A stretch of DNA of 64,000 nt from Eubacteriales bacterium (lineage in GTDB: Bacteria > Bacillota > Clostridia > Lachnospirales > Lachnospiraceae): positions 1-64,000 of the forward strand of contig JAUNDE010000004.1 of assembly GCA_030526265.1 (NCBI GenBank), in the 5' to 3' direction. Made by a program: the position numbers and the translations under genes. The notes under the pieces were generated by a model. The model did no database searches. It was not told the origin of the DNA and saw only the letters and a program-made list of their open reading frames with translations. Below, one piece after another: positions 57,035-64,000 of the stretch (the first letter of the stretch is position 1; the number at the start of each line of letters is the position of its first letter).

Positions 57035-57261
57035 GAAGAGGATTGTATGAAATGCAATGTTTTTCGTATGGAATATTGGGTTACTTCACCGCAAATTCTT
57101 TTCCGATTACCTTTCCTTTGATGCCATTCATCACACAGAAAGACATGATTTTATTTTTTCTCTTTGCATCCCTTATATTATACATTAAAATCGTTGGTTT
57201 CGACGACATGGCCTCTCATCTCCTGATATCATTTTTTTCATGATATCCCCGGTAAAATCAT
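57035..57261. other. Intergenic region with nothing recognised
   Basis: Between the divergent riboswitch promoter and the DUF89 promoter I see no gene, RNA or repeat. A 71-codon frame at 57028-57243 on the plus strand has no ribosome binding site and an unconvincing composition. The stretch is T-rich. Confidence 0.5.
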
Positions 57262-57291
57262 TTGTCAACTTACCTGCTTTTGCGGTATTAT
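57262..57291 (+). promoter_or_regulatory. Promoter of the second DUF89 gene
   Basis: TTGTCA (57262-57267) and TATTAT (57286-57291) are 18 bases apart. The predicted start near 57298 gives a leader of about 110 bases. Confidence 0.6.
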
Positions 57292-57313
57292 TTTCTTAGA
57301 AATTCAAGTCAAA

Positions 57314-57368
57314 CTCCCACTGAGATGAATCTCTTATTACTCTCCACTTATAGAAGTGGGAGGTTTTT
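57314..57368 (+). promoter_or_regulatory. Leader with competing hairpins and a terminator (unidentified attenuator or IS end)
   Basis: CTCCCAC (57314-57320) can pair with GTGGGAG (57356-57362), enclosing the hairpin GAGAT-GA-ATCTC (57322-57333). Alternatively CCACTT (57344-57349) pairs with AAGTGG (57354-57359), followed by TTTTT (57364-57368), an intrinsic terminator. The two pairings exclude each other. It could be a regulatory leader or a remnant end of an IS200/IS605-type element, which often have such hairpins. Confidence 0.5.
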
Positions 57369-57409
57369 CGACTAAGATAAAATAAATCTGAAAGGATCAT
57401 GGAAATAAT

Positions 57410-58285
57410 ATGACAAAAAGATGGAATTCAATCTGTATAAACTGTATCGTCAAAAAGCATCTCACCTCTTATCCGGCAGATGCTCCTGAAGAACAGAAAA
57501 TCACCTATATGAACGAACTTTTTCAGATACTGTTAAATGCGAAAGAGGATCAGTGCGGAGCTGTGATCAGCGAAAAAGTACGTCAGTTAAAGAAACGCCT
57601 CTTTGGTATCGCACCGGATTTCAGCGAAATTAAACATACATTTAATCAGCTCATGTTATCGTTAGAAGATGAAATCTATCAGAAGATCCTGGACTCCGAC
57701 AATCTTTTATATACAGCTCTTCAATACGTAATGGCAGCAAACTATATCGATTTTGGTGCGCTGAAAGATGTTTCGAAAGAAAAGCTGATGTCGCTCTTAT
57801 CCGAAGCGCAGGAAAAAGAACTGCCGAAAGAAGCCTATGAGAAGTTAAGATCCGATCTTGAAAACAGTAAAACATGCGTAGTCCTTACCGATAACTGCGG
57901 TGAGATCGTGTTAGACAAAGTAATGATCCGCATTCTGAAAAAACTGTATCCGAATCTTCACATTGAAGTAATCGTCCGGGGACTTCCGGCCTCAAACGAT
58001 GCCACAATAGAAGATGCTGTCGAAGTCGGTCTTTGTGATATTGTTCCGGTAACCGGAAACGGAACTGCGTACACAGGTACTTACCTCCCGGAAATTTCAA
58101 ATGAAGCACTTGATCTTCTCCAAAATGCCGATGTGATCATTGCAAAAGGTATGGGTAATTTTGAATCGATGAATGGATGCGGACTGAACATCTACTATCT
58201 GTTCTTATGCAAATGCGAGATGTTCATCAACCGTTTTAACGCAGAACTGTTTGACGGAATGCTGATAAGAGAAATGGATCTATAA
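57410..58285 (+). CDS. DUF89 / ARMT1-like family protein, second copy
   Basis: The 291-residue paralogue of the DUF89 protein at 42639-43523 keeps the N-terminal CxxC (SICINCIVKK), the metal-binding VVLTDNCGEIVLDK, ASNDATIEDAVEVG and AKGMGNFESMNG. Identity to the first copy is moderate by eye, so they diverged long ago. The start at 57410 has only a weak GGA site, and upstream ATGs in the leader are out of frame. It is followed 65 bases later by a GntR regulator on the same strand, which may respond to the same metabolite. Substrate unknown. Confidence 0.85.
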   Translation: MTKRWNSICINCIVKKHLTSYPADAPEEQKITYMNELFQILLNAKEDQCGAVISEKVRQLKKRLFGIAPDFSEIKHTFNQLMLSLEDEIYQKILDSDNLLYTALQYVMAANYIDFGALKDVSKEKLMSLLSEAQEKELPKEAYEKLRSDLENSKTCVVLTDNCGEIVLDKVMIRILKKLYPNLHIEVIVRGLPASNDATIEDAVEVGLCDIVPVTGNGTAYTGTYLPEISNEALDLLQNADVIIAKGMGNFESMNGCGLNIYYLFLCKCEMFINRFNAELFDGMLIREMDL

Positions 58286-58350
58286 TTTCCTTTACAACCA
58301 TATTTGTTCTTTGATAAAATATATACAATATACAAAAAGGATGAATAATT

Positions 58351-59046
58351 ATGAGAAACATAATCCAGAAAAAAACATTGCGTGAACAGGTTGCTGACAT
58401 CATCCGCAAAAAGATCCTGCATCACGAACTGAAAACAGGTATGCGTATTACCGAATCCGAACTGGCCAAAGAATTTGGCGTAAGCCACGGTCCGGTACGT
58501 GAAGCACTCCGGCAGCTGGAACAGGAAGGTCTGTTGGAATATACCCGAAATGTCGGCTGTTCCGTCCGGAACATTTCGCTTTCCGATGTTATTGAAGCGC
58601 TTCTGATCCGCGGAACGTATGAGCTTACTGCTGCACGGGCCTGTGCAGGCAATATTTCCGACGAAGGAATGCAGGAAATGTCAGACATTCTCTCATCCAT
58701 GGAAACGATGGATGATTCTGATTTTACAGAATCGATCAATTTCGACAATCAATTTCATAAGGTTTTGATCCGCGAAGCACATATGCCTTATCTGCTGAAT
58801 GCATGGAGTTCTCTGGACTTTGCGATCTTCTTCTCGTTTTCCCGACAGGCGGATGACTGTTCTGACGTTGCCGGAAGACAATACCAGGTCCACAAAGAAC
58901 TTTACGACATTTATAAAACAAGAAACTGTACAGAAATCTGTAATATCATCTACAAGCACTACATTACATCTATAGAAAAGATGCTTAAGGATAATCATGT
59001 ATCAAAGGAAGATTTCCCATTTTCCTTTGATATGATCAAACCATAA
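58351..59046 (+). CDS. GntR-family regulator with FCD ligand domain
   Basis: The 231-residue regulator has a winged helix (about 8-75; MRITESELAKEFGVSHGPVR) and an FCD helical ligand domain (about 85-215) with NQFHKVLIREAHMPYL and HKELYDIYKTRNCTEI. FadR-type FCD regulators often bind metal-coordinated organic acids. AAAGGA precedes the ATG. It follows the DUF89 gene and may control it or the nearby leuD-leuC or transporter genes; no operator was assigned. Confidence 0.93.
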   Translation: MRNIIQKKTLREQVADIIRKKILHHELKTGMRITESELAKEFGVSHGPVREALRQLEQEGLLEYTRNVGCSVRNISLSDVIEALLIRGTYELTAARACAGNISDEGMQEMSDILSSMETMDDSDFTESINFDNQFHKVLIREAHMPYLLNAWSSLDFAIFFSFSRQADDCSDVAGRQYQVHKELYDIYKTRNCTEICNIIYKHYITSIEKMLKDNHVSKEDFPFSFDMIKP

Positions 59047-59053
59047 ATAAAGT

Positions 59054-59098
59054 AAGCGGAAGTGCCGTCCATCCGGACGATACTCCTGCTTCCTTTTT
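59054..59098. terminator. Terminator between the convergent GntR and pepP genes
   Basis: The core stem CGTCC-ATCC-GGACG (59066-59079) is extended by AAGCGGAAGT with ACTCCTGCTT, with one bulge, and followed by CTTTTTA on the plus strand. It can also act on pepP transcription from the other side. Confidence 0.75.
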
Positions 59099-59119
59099 AT
59101 CTTTCTGACCATCAAAACA

Positions 59120-60907
59120 TCAGATTGCTCTTGTATATTTTCTCAGCCATTCCTTTTCCTCATCATTCAGATAAGGCGAAATTGTTTCATATACTTTTGC
59201 ATGATAGTCATTTAAGAGTTTTCTGTCTTCTGCTGTCATGATCTCCGGATTGATCGCATCCAGATCCATCGGGATCAGTGTGATCGCATCAAAATACATA
59301 AACTGACCATATTCGTTCTTCTCGCCCTTGCAGCAGAGCAGTTCATTCTCAAGACGGATACCATGAGAGCCTTCGATATAGATGCCCGGTTCGTCTGTAA
59401 TGACCATACCTTCCTGCAGAACTTCTGTCTCACCTTTGCGATATTTCCAGCGGAAACCGGCAGGCCCCTCGTGGATATTCAGAAGATAACCGACTCCGTG
59501 TCCTGTACCATGGTTGAAGTTCATGTTGCGATCCCAGAATGGTTTTCTGGACAGGATATCCAGTACCAGACCGGTACATCCGTAAAGAAACTTCGCACTG
59601 CCAAGCTGAAGGTTACTGATCGCTACCAGTGTAAAATCATCCTTCATCTGCTGTGTAACTTCACCAAGTGCATACGTTCTTGTCACATCTGTAGATCCTT
59701 CCCAGAATCCTGCACCTGTATCAGTCAGGAAAAAGTTTCCTTCTTTCAGTTCCACATCCGTCTCCGGCGACGATGTATAATGAACGATTGCTCCATGTTC
59801 GCCGTACGAAGCGATTGGTTCAAAGCTTGGTCGGATAAAGTTGCCCATTTCCGCACGAAGCTCATCCAGCTTCTCTGTAGCACTGATCTCTGTGATCTTC
59901 ATCTTGCCGACATTTTCCTTCAGCCATTTCATAAATCTCACATGTGCCACACTGTCCTTGACCTGTGCTTTACGGATATTGGCAATCTCAACAGGGTTCT
60001 TAAGTGCTTTCATAAGAATAGCAGGATTTCTCTCTTCTACTTTCTGAACGTTCTCCGGAATATTGTTGTACAGCGCATAGTTTAACTTGCCCGGATCCAC
60101 CATAACAATATCAGATGCATCAAGTCTGCGAATGTCCTCATAAATGTCATTGTATGGATGCAGATTCACATTCAGATCTGAGAGCTGTGCTCTGATCTCA
60201 TCGTTCAACTTGCTCTCATCAATATAAAGCTCCATACAATCCATCTTAATGATGGCATAAGATAAAACCAGCGGGAAGAATTCAATATCATCACCACGAA
60301 TGTTAAGTGTCCAGCAAATATCATCAAGAGTTGTCAGCACATGTACATTAGCCCCTGCTTTTGCCATCTCCTCACGTGTCCTCTTCAGTTTATCAGCTGC
60401 GGATTCTCCTGCATATTCCAGTCCAAGTGCAAATGCCGGCGCTTTTGAAAGTTCCGGACGGTCTGTCCAGATCGCATCGATCAGGTCATCATGATAAGCA
60501 ACCTTTGCCTGTTTCTTTACCGCAATATCAGCATATTCCTGGCCTTCTCCCACAGACACCACGCGTCCGTCAAATCCAAGTGTCTCACCTGGTTTCAAAA
60601 CATCTGCAAGATATTCTATCATCTCCGGCACGCCCGGCTCACCCATCTTCATAAGCTCTACCGTAGTTCCCTGAAGCTGCTTTGCAGCCTGGATAAAGTA
60701 ACGTCCGTCTGTCCAGAGACGAGCCTCATCTTTGGTGATCACTGCTGTTCCTGCAGAACCGGAAAATCCGGTAATATATTTTCTTGCCTTGAAGTATTCT
60801 CCTACATATTCACTCTGATGAAAGTCAGCTGTAGGAACAATGTACACATCGACTCCTTTTTCTGCCATCTTTGCACGCAGATTCGTCAGTCTCTCAGGAA
60901 TACTCAT
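59120..60907 (-). CDS. pepP: Xaa-Pro aminopeptidase (M24B)
   Basis: The 595-residue enzyme removes N-terminal residues before proline. It has two creatinase-like N-terminal domains (about 1-300) and a pita-bread M24 domain with the metal ligands in TDTGAGFWEGSTDVTRTY (two Asp), NHGTGHGVGYLLNIHEGP (His), DEPGIYIEGSHGIRLENE (Glu) and a final Glu. It matches the long eukaryote-like form found in Clostridia. AGGAGG precedes the ATG. A hairpin (GGATTGC/GCAATCC, about 60950-60987) lies in its leader. It lies downstream of the POT transporter, both serving peptide use. Confidence 0.95.
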   Translation of the reverse strand: MSIPERLTNLRAKMAEKGVDVYIVPTADFHQSEYVGEYFKARKYITGFSGSAGTAVITKDEARLWTDGRYFIQAAKQLQGTTVELMKMGEPGVPEMIEYLADVLKPGETLGFDGRVVSVGEGQEYADIAVKKQAKVAYHDDLIDAIWTDRPELSKAPAFALGLEYAGESAADKLKRTREEMAKAGANVHVLTTLDDICWTLNIRGDDIEFFPLVLSYAIIKMDCMELYIDESKLNDEIRAQLSDLNVNLHPYNDIYEDIRRLDASDIVMVDPGKLNYALYNNIPENVQKVEERNPAILMKALKNPVEIANIRKAQVKDSVAHVRFMKWLKENVGKMKITEISATEKLDELRAEMGNFIRPSFEPIASYGEHGAIVHYTSSPETDVELKEGNFFLTDTGAGFWEGSTDVTRTYALGEVTQQMKDDFTLVAISNLQLGSAKFLYGCTGLVLDILSRKPFWDRNMNFNHGTGHGVGYLLNIHEGPAGFRWKYRKGETEVLQEGMVITDEPGIYIEGSHGIRLENELLCCKGEKNEYGQFMYFDAITLIPMDLDAINPEIMTAEDRKLLNDYHAKVYETISPYLNDEEKEWLRKYTRAI

Positions 60908-61026
60908 TTTTTTCGCCTCCTAAAAAATCGGGAATTTCCCTTTAATGATTTTAGGATTGCCAGGAAGTAATATTCATCCCCGCAATCCTAATCTTAGTTT
61001 ACATGATTTAATTTCAACGACCTGTC

Positions 61027-62394
61027 TTATGCTTCTTCCTTATTCTCTACCAGAGCAGATAATGGTTTATCAAGAAGAACGAGCAGGATAACTGCAACTG
61101 CAGAAACCGCTACAACGATGAAACATGCTGTCACAAATTTCATGGAACCGCCAAACAGTCCGTTGTACAGATATCCGTATCCTTTTGCTGCAAAGAAGAT
61201 TGCAAGACCCCATACAGACTGCATGGTTGAGTAAATACGGCTCGGTGCATATTTTGCAATGAATGCATTACCAAGTGGAGAGAAAAACATCTCACCAAAT
61301 GTGATCAAAAGTGCAAAGATCAACAGCCAGATACAGCTAACCTGTCCATCTCCACGCATAATCTCCAGTACTGCGAAGAACAGATATCCGATGCCAAGTG
61401 TTCCGATACCAAGCGCACACTTCTTATAGATACTGATGTCTCCCTGTGGTCTGTTCTGAAGGTAGTTCCACAGTCTCGGTGTTACAAATGCGCCAACCAG
61501 TACACAGAAGAGTGCATTGGCTGCATCGAACCATGTAAGTGGTACGTTATATCCTGCAACTACCCAGTTCGCATTCTCGCCCCAGTGATAGTATACCGGC
61601 AGGTATGCAAGATACCAGAAGATCCAGAAAATGATAGCAAATGCAGATACGAGAATGATCGCTGCGATTCTCTTCTTCTCGAGACCTGTGTATGGAACTT
61701 TCTTTGCTTCTTTATTCTGAGCTTTTACCTCTGCCTCATGAGCGAGTTCCTCTGCCGTCTGTTCTTTCTTGAATGGTTTCTTACCAGCCTCTCCCATGAA
61801 ACGGGAACCAACTGCAAACCAGATTGCTCCAAGGAACATCAGGACTGCTGCCACCTTAAAACATGGTCTGAATCCAAGAACCTCACCCTGTGCGAATACA
61901 TCCTGATACAGAATACCTACAAGGAAAGGACCTGCAAAGGCCCCGATATTTACGAGACCGTAACGAATCGAATATGCTGCATTGAGCTGTTCTCTAGGTA
62001 CGATACGTCCAATCAACGGGCCTGTCTTGTAAAATGCGAGGCCGAAGCTGATACACCAGATCATTGCGTACATCATCTTGCTGTCTGTTGCCATAGATCC
62101 AAGCCAGTAACCAACACCACAGAGCGCCATACCAAGCGGAGTCGTGTATCTCGCACCGATCAGCCTGTCACAGACAACGGCACACACGATCGGAAGACCG
62201 TATGAAAATGCTGTCAGGTTTGACTGCATATTGGCAGCTACTCCATCAGAAAGTCCAAGACCTCCCTGTGCTACTGCTGTAGCTACGAATACGAGAAGGA
62301 TCGAACGTCCAAGATAATAAGAGAAACGTTCAAAAATCTCTGTCGTAGCACACGCCCAGAACCCAAGTGGGTATTTTTGTTTTTGAGTATCCAT
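61027..62394 (-). CDS. POT-family peptide transporter
   Basis: The 455-residue protein has about 12-14 membrane helices, a cytoplasmic charged loop around 210-235 and the POT signature ExxERFxYY as EIFERFSYYLGR (about 19-30). The family imports di- and tripeptides with protons. It has its own promoter with a dyad at the expected start. Its gene is followed by pepP, so peptide import and hydrolysis are linked here. AAGGAGGA precedes the ATG. Confidence 0.92.
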   Translation of the reverse strand: MDTQKQKYPLGFWACATTEIFERFSYYLGRSILLVFVATAVAQGGLGLSDGVAANMQSNLTAFSYGLPIVCAVVCDRLIGARYTTPLGMALCGVGYWLGSMATDSKMMYAMIWCISFGLAFYKTGPLIGRIVPREQLNAAYSIRYGLVNIGAFAGPFLVGILYQDVFAQGEVLGFRPCFKVAAVLMFLGAIWFAVGSRFMGEAGKKPFKKEQTAEELAHEAEVKAQNKEAKKVPYTGLEKKRIAAIILVSAFAIIFWIFWYLAYLPVYYHWGENANWVVAGYNVPLTWFDAANALFCVLVGAFVTPRLWNYLQNRPQGDISIYKKCALGIGTLGIGYLFFAVLEIMRGDGQVSCIWLLIFALLITFGEMFFSPLGNAFIAKYAPSRIYSTMQSVWGLAIFFAAKGYGYLYNGLFGGSMKFVTACFIVVAVSAVAVILLVLLDKPLSALVENKEEA

Positions 62395-62452
62395 TTACTC
62401 TTCCTCCTTATACAAAATGATATGTATATAACATTGGGATCAAATACATTTC

Positions 62453-62542
62453 CCTCACCTGCGATCAGACGTAAGTGAGGTTATAATATCTGATCTCAGA
62501 TTTTATTATAGTCAGATTATCAATAATTTACAATAGATAATC
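62453..62542. promoter_or_regulatory. Promoter of the POT transporter with dyad operators
   Basis: On the minus strand TTGTAA (62528-62533) and TATAAT (62505-62510) are 17 bases apart. The palindrome ATCTGA-TC-TCAGAT (62488-62501) covers the predicted start, and GATTATC / GATAATC (62515-62521 and 62536-62542) flanks the -35 region. A third dyad CCTCAC / GTGAGG (62453-62458 and 62475-62480) lies in the leader. The regulator is not identified. Confidence 0.55.
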
Positions 62543-62608
62543 GACAATCAACTCATAAAACCATCGTATATGTAACAGAATGTAAGTTCATTGCGTTTTC
62601 TGTAATCA

Positions 62609-62637
62609 TTTACAACACTTCACTTGTACGTTAAAAT
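62609..62637 (+). promoter_or_regulatory. Promoter of the small Cys-motif gene
   Basis: TTTACA (62609-62614) and TAAAAT (62632-62637) are 17 bases apart, about 30 bases before the start codon at 62674. Confidence 0.6.
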
Positions 62638-62673
62638 AATAGAGAATATTTTCAGAAAAGCGAGGAATCAGAT

Positions 62674-62964
62674 ATGTCAAATACAGAAGCACACTGTCCG
62701 GGCTGTGAAAACGCATGCCCGATCAATGCATTAAGCTGCGCAAAAGGCCGTGCCCTTCACGGGATCAGCGAAGCAGGCACAAAAGAATCACTTGTACAGA
62801 AGCTGATCCGCTGTGGTGTGCGTGCCGGCCAGATCGCAGACGATCTCGACAGCTATGGGCTGGAAGAAGATATGGTCATCAACGGATTGACAAGCGAAAT
62901 GCAGACACAGCTTTCCGCGATCCTTGATGAATTAGACGTCTTGTGGAAGAAAAACTTCGGCTAG
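62674..62964 (+). CDS. Small protein with N-terminal four-Cys motif
   Basis: The 96-residue protein has Cys8, Cys11, Cys15 and Cys22 in HCPGCENACPINALSCAKGR (C-x2-C-x3-C-P-x6-C), which could bind an iron-sulfur cluster or zinc, followed by a small helical domain (about 35-96). Similar motifs occur in small redox-sensitive regulators of Clostridia. The function is unknown. It lies between the POT transporter (divergent) and leuD. GAGG precedes the start. Confidence 0.72.
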   Translation: MSNTEAHCPGCENACPINALSCAKGRALHGISEAGTKESLVQKLIRCGVRAGQIADDLDSYGLEEDMVINGLTSEMQTQLSAILDELDVLWKKNFG

Positions 62965-63047
62965 ATCAGCTCTTTTTATCTCCTGATCCGTTAATGATTC
63001 GTCTATAAAATTGATTTATTTTGTCTCACACATTAATATCAGTCAAT

Positions 63048-63075
63048 TGATTTTTCAGGGACACTATCATATAAT
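63048..63075 (+). promoter_or_regulatory. Promoter of leuD-leuC
   Basis: TTGATT (63048-63053) and TATAAT (63070-63075) are 16 bases apart, 71 bases before the leuD start. Confidence 0.6.
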
Positions 63076-63145
63076 AAAATAAGTCAGATTTATTGACGAA
63101 TTATATTCTTCCAAAAACAAACATATTAATAAAGGAGGACTTATT

Positions 63146-63619
63146 ATGGGAAAAGCATTTCGTTTTCACACAGATGTGGACACAGACCAGATCATCGCTT
63201 CCCAGTACCTTTTATTTCCTACAATAGACGAAATGAAAAAGTACACATTCGAATCACTCGATCCGGAATTTGCCGCTAAAGTAAAACCGGGTGACTATGT
63301 TGTAGCCTGTGAGAATTTCGGCTGCGGATCATCCAGAGAACAGGCTCCGCAGGTTCTGAAGGCTTTGGGTGTCAAGGCAGTCATCGCAAAATCATTTGCA
63401 AGAATCTTCTATCGCAACGCGATCAACATCGGTCTTCCGGTCATCGTCTGCAAGGACCTGTATGATAATATTTCCGATCAGGATGAGATGGAACTGTCAA
63501 TGAAAGACGGAATCATCACTGCAAACGGTCAGACCTTTATCTGTACAAGTCTCCCTGCAAAAATGCAGCAGATTCTTGACCAGGGCGGACTGATCGCTTC
63601 ATTGAATAAGGAGGTGTAG
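63146..63619 (+). CDS. leuD: 3-isopropylmalate dehydratase small subunit (or related hydrolyase)
   Basis: The 157-residue protein is the swivelling small subunit of an aconitase-type dehydratase, with FHTDVDTDQIIASQYL at the start and the conserved CENFGCGSSREQAP loop. The short length is the archaeal/clostridial type. It precedes the large subunit with a 4-base gap, the reverse of the usual leuC-leuD order. The enzyme may act in leucine synthesis or on a related 2-methyl/homo-acid; without leuA and leuB here this is open. AGGAGG precedes the ATG. Confidence 0.9.
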   Translation: MGKAFRFHTDVDTDQIIASQYLLFPTIDEMKKYTFESLDPEFAAKVKPGDYVVACENFGCGSSREQAPQVLKALGVKAVIAKSFARIFYRNAINIGLPVIVCKDLYDNISDQDEMELSMKDGIITANGQTFICTSLPAKMQQILDQGGLIASLNKEV

Positions 63620-63623
63620 TATT

Positions 63624-64000
63624 ATGGGAATGACAATGGCAGAAAAGATCATTGCCTGTGCTGCCGGTGTAGAGACCGCAAAAGCAGGCGACATTCACAC
63701 CGTCGAACTTGACCGGCTGATGAGCAATGACGGAACCACACATCTCACGATCGATATGTATCATAACCTGAAGCATCCATCGATCAAGGATACAGACAAA
63801 CTCGTATGGATCGTTGACCACAACGTTCCTTCTGACAGCCCGAAAACAGCTGCCTCTCACAAGAAAATGCGTGATTTCGCAAGAGAGCATGACATTACCT
63901 ATTACGAAGGTGCCGGCGTATGCCACCAGATCATGATGGAGAATCATGTCCGTCCGGGCGAGCTGATCTTCGGTGCCGACAGCCACACATGTGCATACGG
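63624..64000 (+). CDS. leuC: 3-isopropylmalate dehydratase large subunit (3' end cut by window edge)
   Basis: Only 125 codons are visible. MGMTMAEKIIACAAGVETAKAG, LDRLMSNDGTTHLTID, IVDHNVPSDSPKTAA and the first cluster-region motif FGADSHTCAYG mark the aconitase-fold large subunit; the Cys of THTC type here is in DSHTC. Two of the three further cluster Cys lie beyond the edge. GGAGGTG precedes the ATG, four bases after leuD. Substrate as for leuD. Confidence 0.92.
   Translation, partial: MGMTMAEKIIACAAGVETAKAGDIHTVELDRLMSNDGTTHLTIDMYHNLKHPSIKDTDKLVWIVDHNVPSDSPKTAASHKKMRDFAREHDITYYEGAGVCHQIMMENHVRPGELIFGADSHTCAY

Overview
The window looks like a chromosomal segment of a Gram-positive anaerobe of the class Clostridia, most likely a gut Lachnospiraceae (Dorea / Mediterraneibacter / Coprococcus-like). 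The reasons are strong AGGAGG-type ribosome binding sites, a large Bacillus-type SRP RNA, an S-box SAM riboswitch on metK, a tandem glycine riboswitch, V/A-type ATPase operons, an ECF transporter S component and several small proteins of the kind found in this family. The genus is inferred; no 16S gene is present. Nearly all genes lie on the minus strand, so transcription runs right to left.

Layout by coordinate. 1-7.8 kb: housekeeping run nfeD, SPFH protein, argF, birA, a small unknown gene, coaX, dusB, greA, lysS (cut by the left edge). 7.9-10.9 kb: sensor kinase, response regulator and a SpoU-type rRNA methylase. 11-14.4 kb: aroK, murA, then metK behind a SAM-I riboswitch and terminator. 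14.6-17.2 kb: an unknown gene, then two plus-strand genes, a glycosyltransferase fused to a MarR-type DNA-binding domain and a YcxB-like membrane protein. 17.3-21.8 kb: marR plus a heterodimeric ABC exporter. 21.9-30.8 kb: first V-type ATPase operon (order G-I-K-E-C-F-A-B-D, as in Enterococcus hirae ntp), whose K subunit carries the Na+-site residues. 31-37.6 kb: radical SAM protein, 34-residue membrane peptide, VanW protein, AIR-synthase-like protein, Lrp regulator, aminotransferase, trmL. 37.7-38.1 kb: SRP RNA with promoter and terminator. 38.1-42.6 kb: tadA, a Cys-repeat protein, dgt, an XRE-type protein. 42.6-43.5 kb: a DUF89 protein. 43.6-52.1 kb: second V-type ATPase operon (order G-C-I-K-F-E-A-B-D) with a single-hairpin, probably H+-type K subunit, directly behind pepD. 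53.7-55.3 kb: P1 peptidase and an ECF S component. 55.5-57.0 kb: saccharopine-dehydrogenase-like gene behind a tandem glycine riboswitch. 57.3-59.1 kb: a second DUF89 gene with a structured leader, then a GntR regulator. 59.1-64 kb: Xaa-Pro aminopeptidase, POT peptide transporter, a small Cys protein and leuD-leuC (leuC cut by the right edge).

How it fits together: two rotary ATPases with different predicted coupling ions, peptide uptake and breakdown (POT transporter, pepD, pepP, P1 peptidase) and amino-acid-linked regulation (SAM and glycine riboswitches, Lrp) suggest an amino-acid and peptide-using fermenter that manages both Na+ and H+ gradients.

The signals most worth a second look are the glycosyltransferase-MarR fusion with matching dyads at two promoters, a 194-bp near-palindrome between ntpB and ntpD, the glycine riboswitch on a saccharopine-dehydrogenase-like gene, and the unidentified structured leader of the second DUF89 gene.
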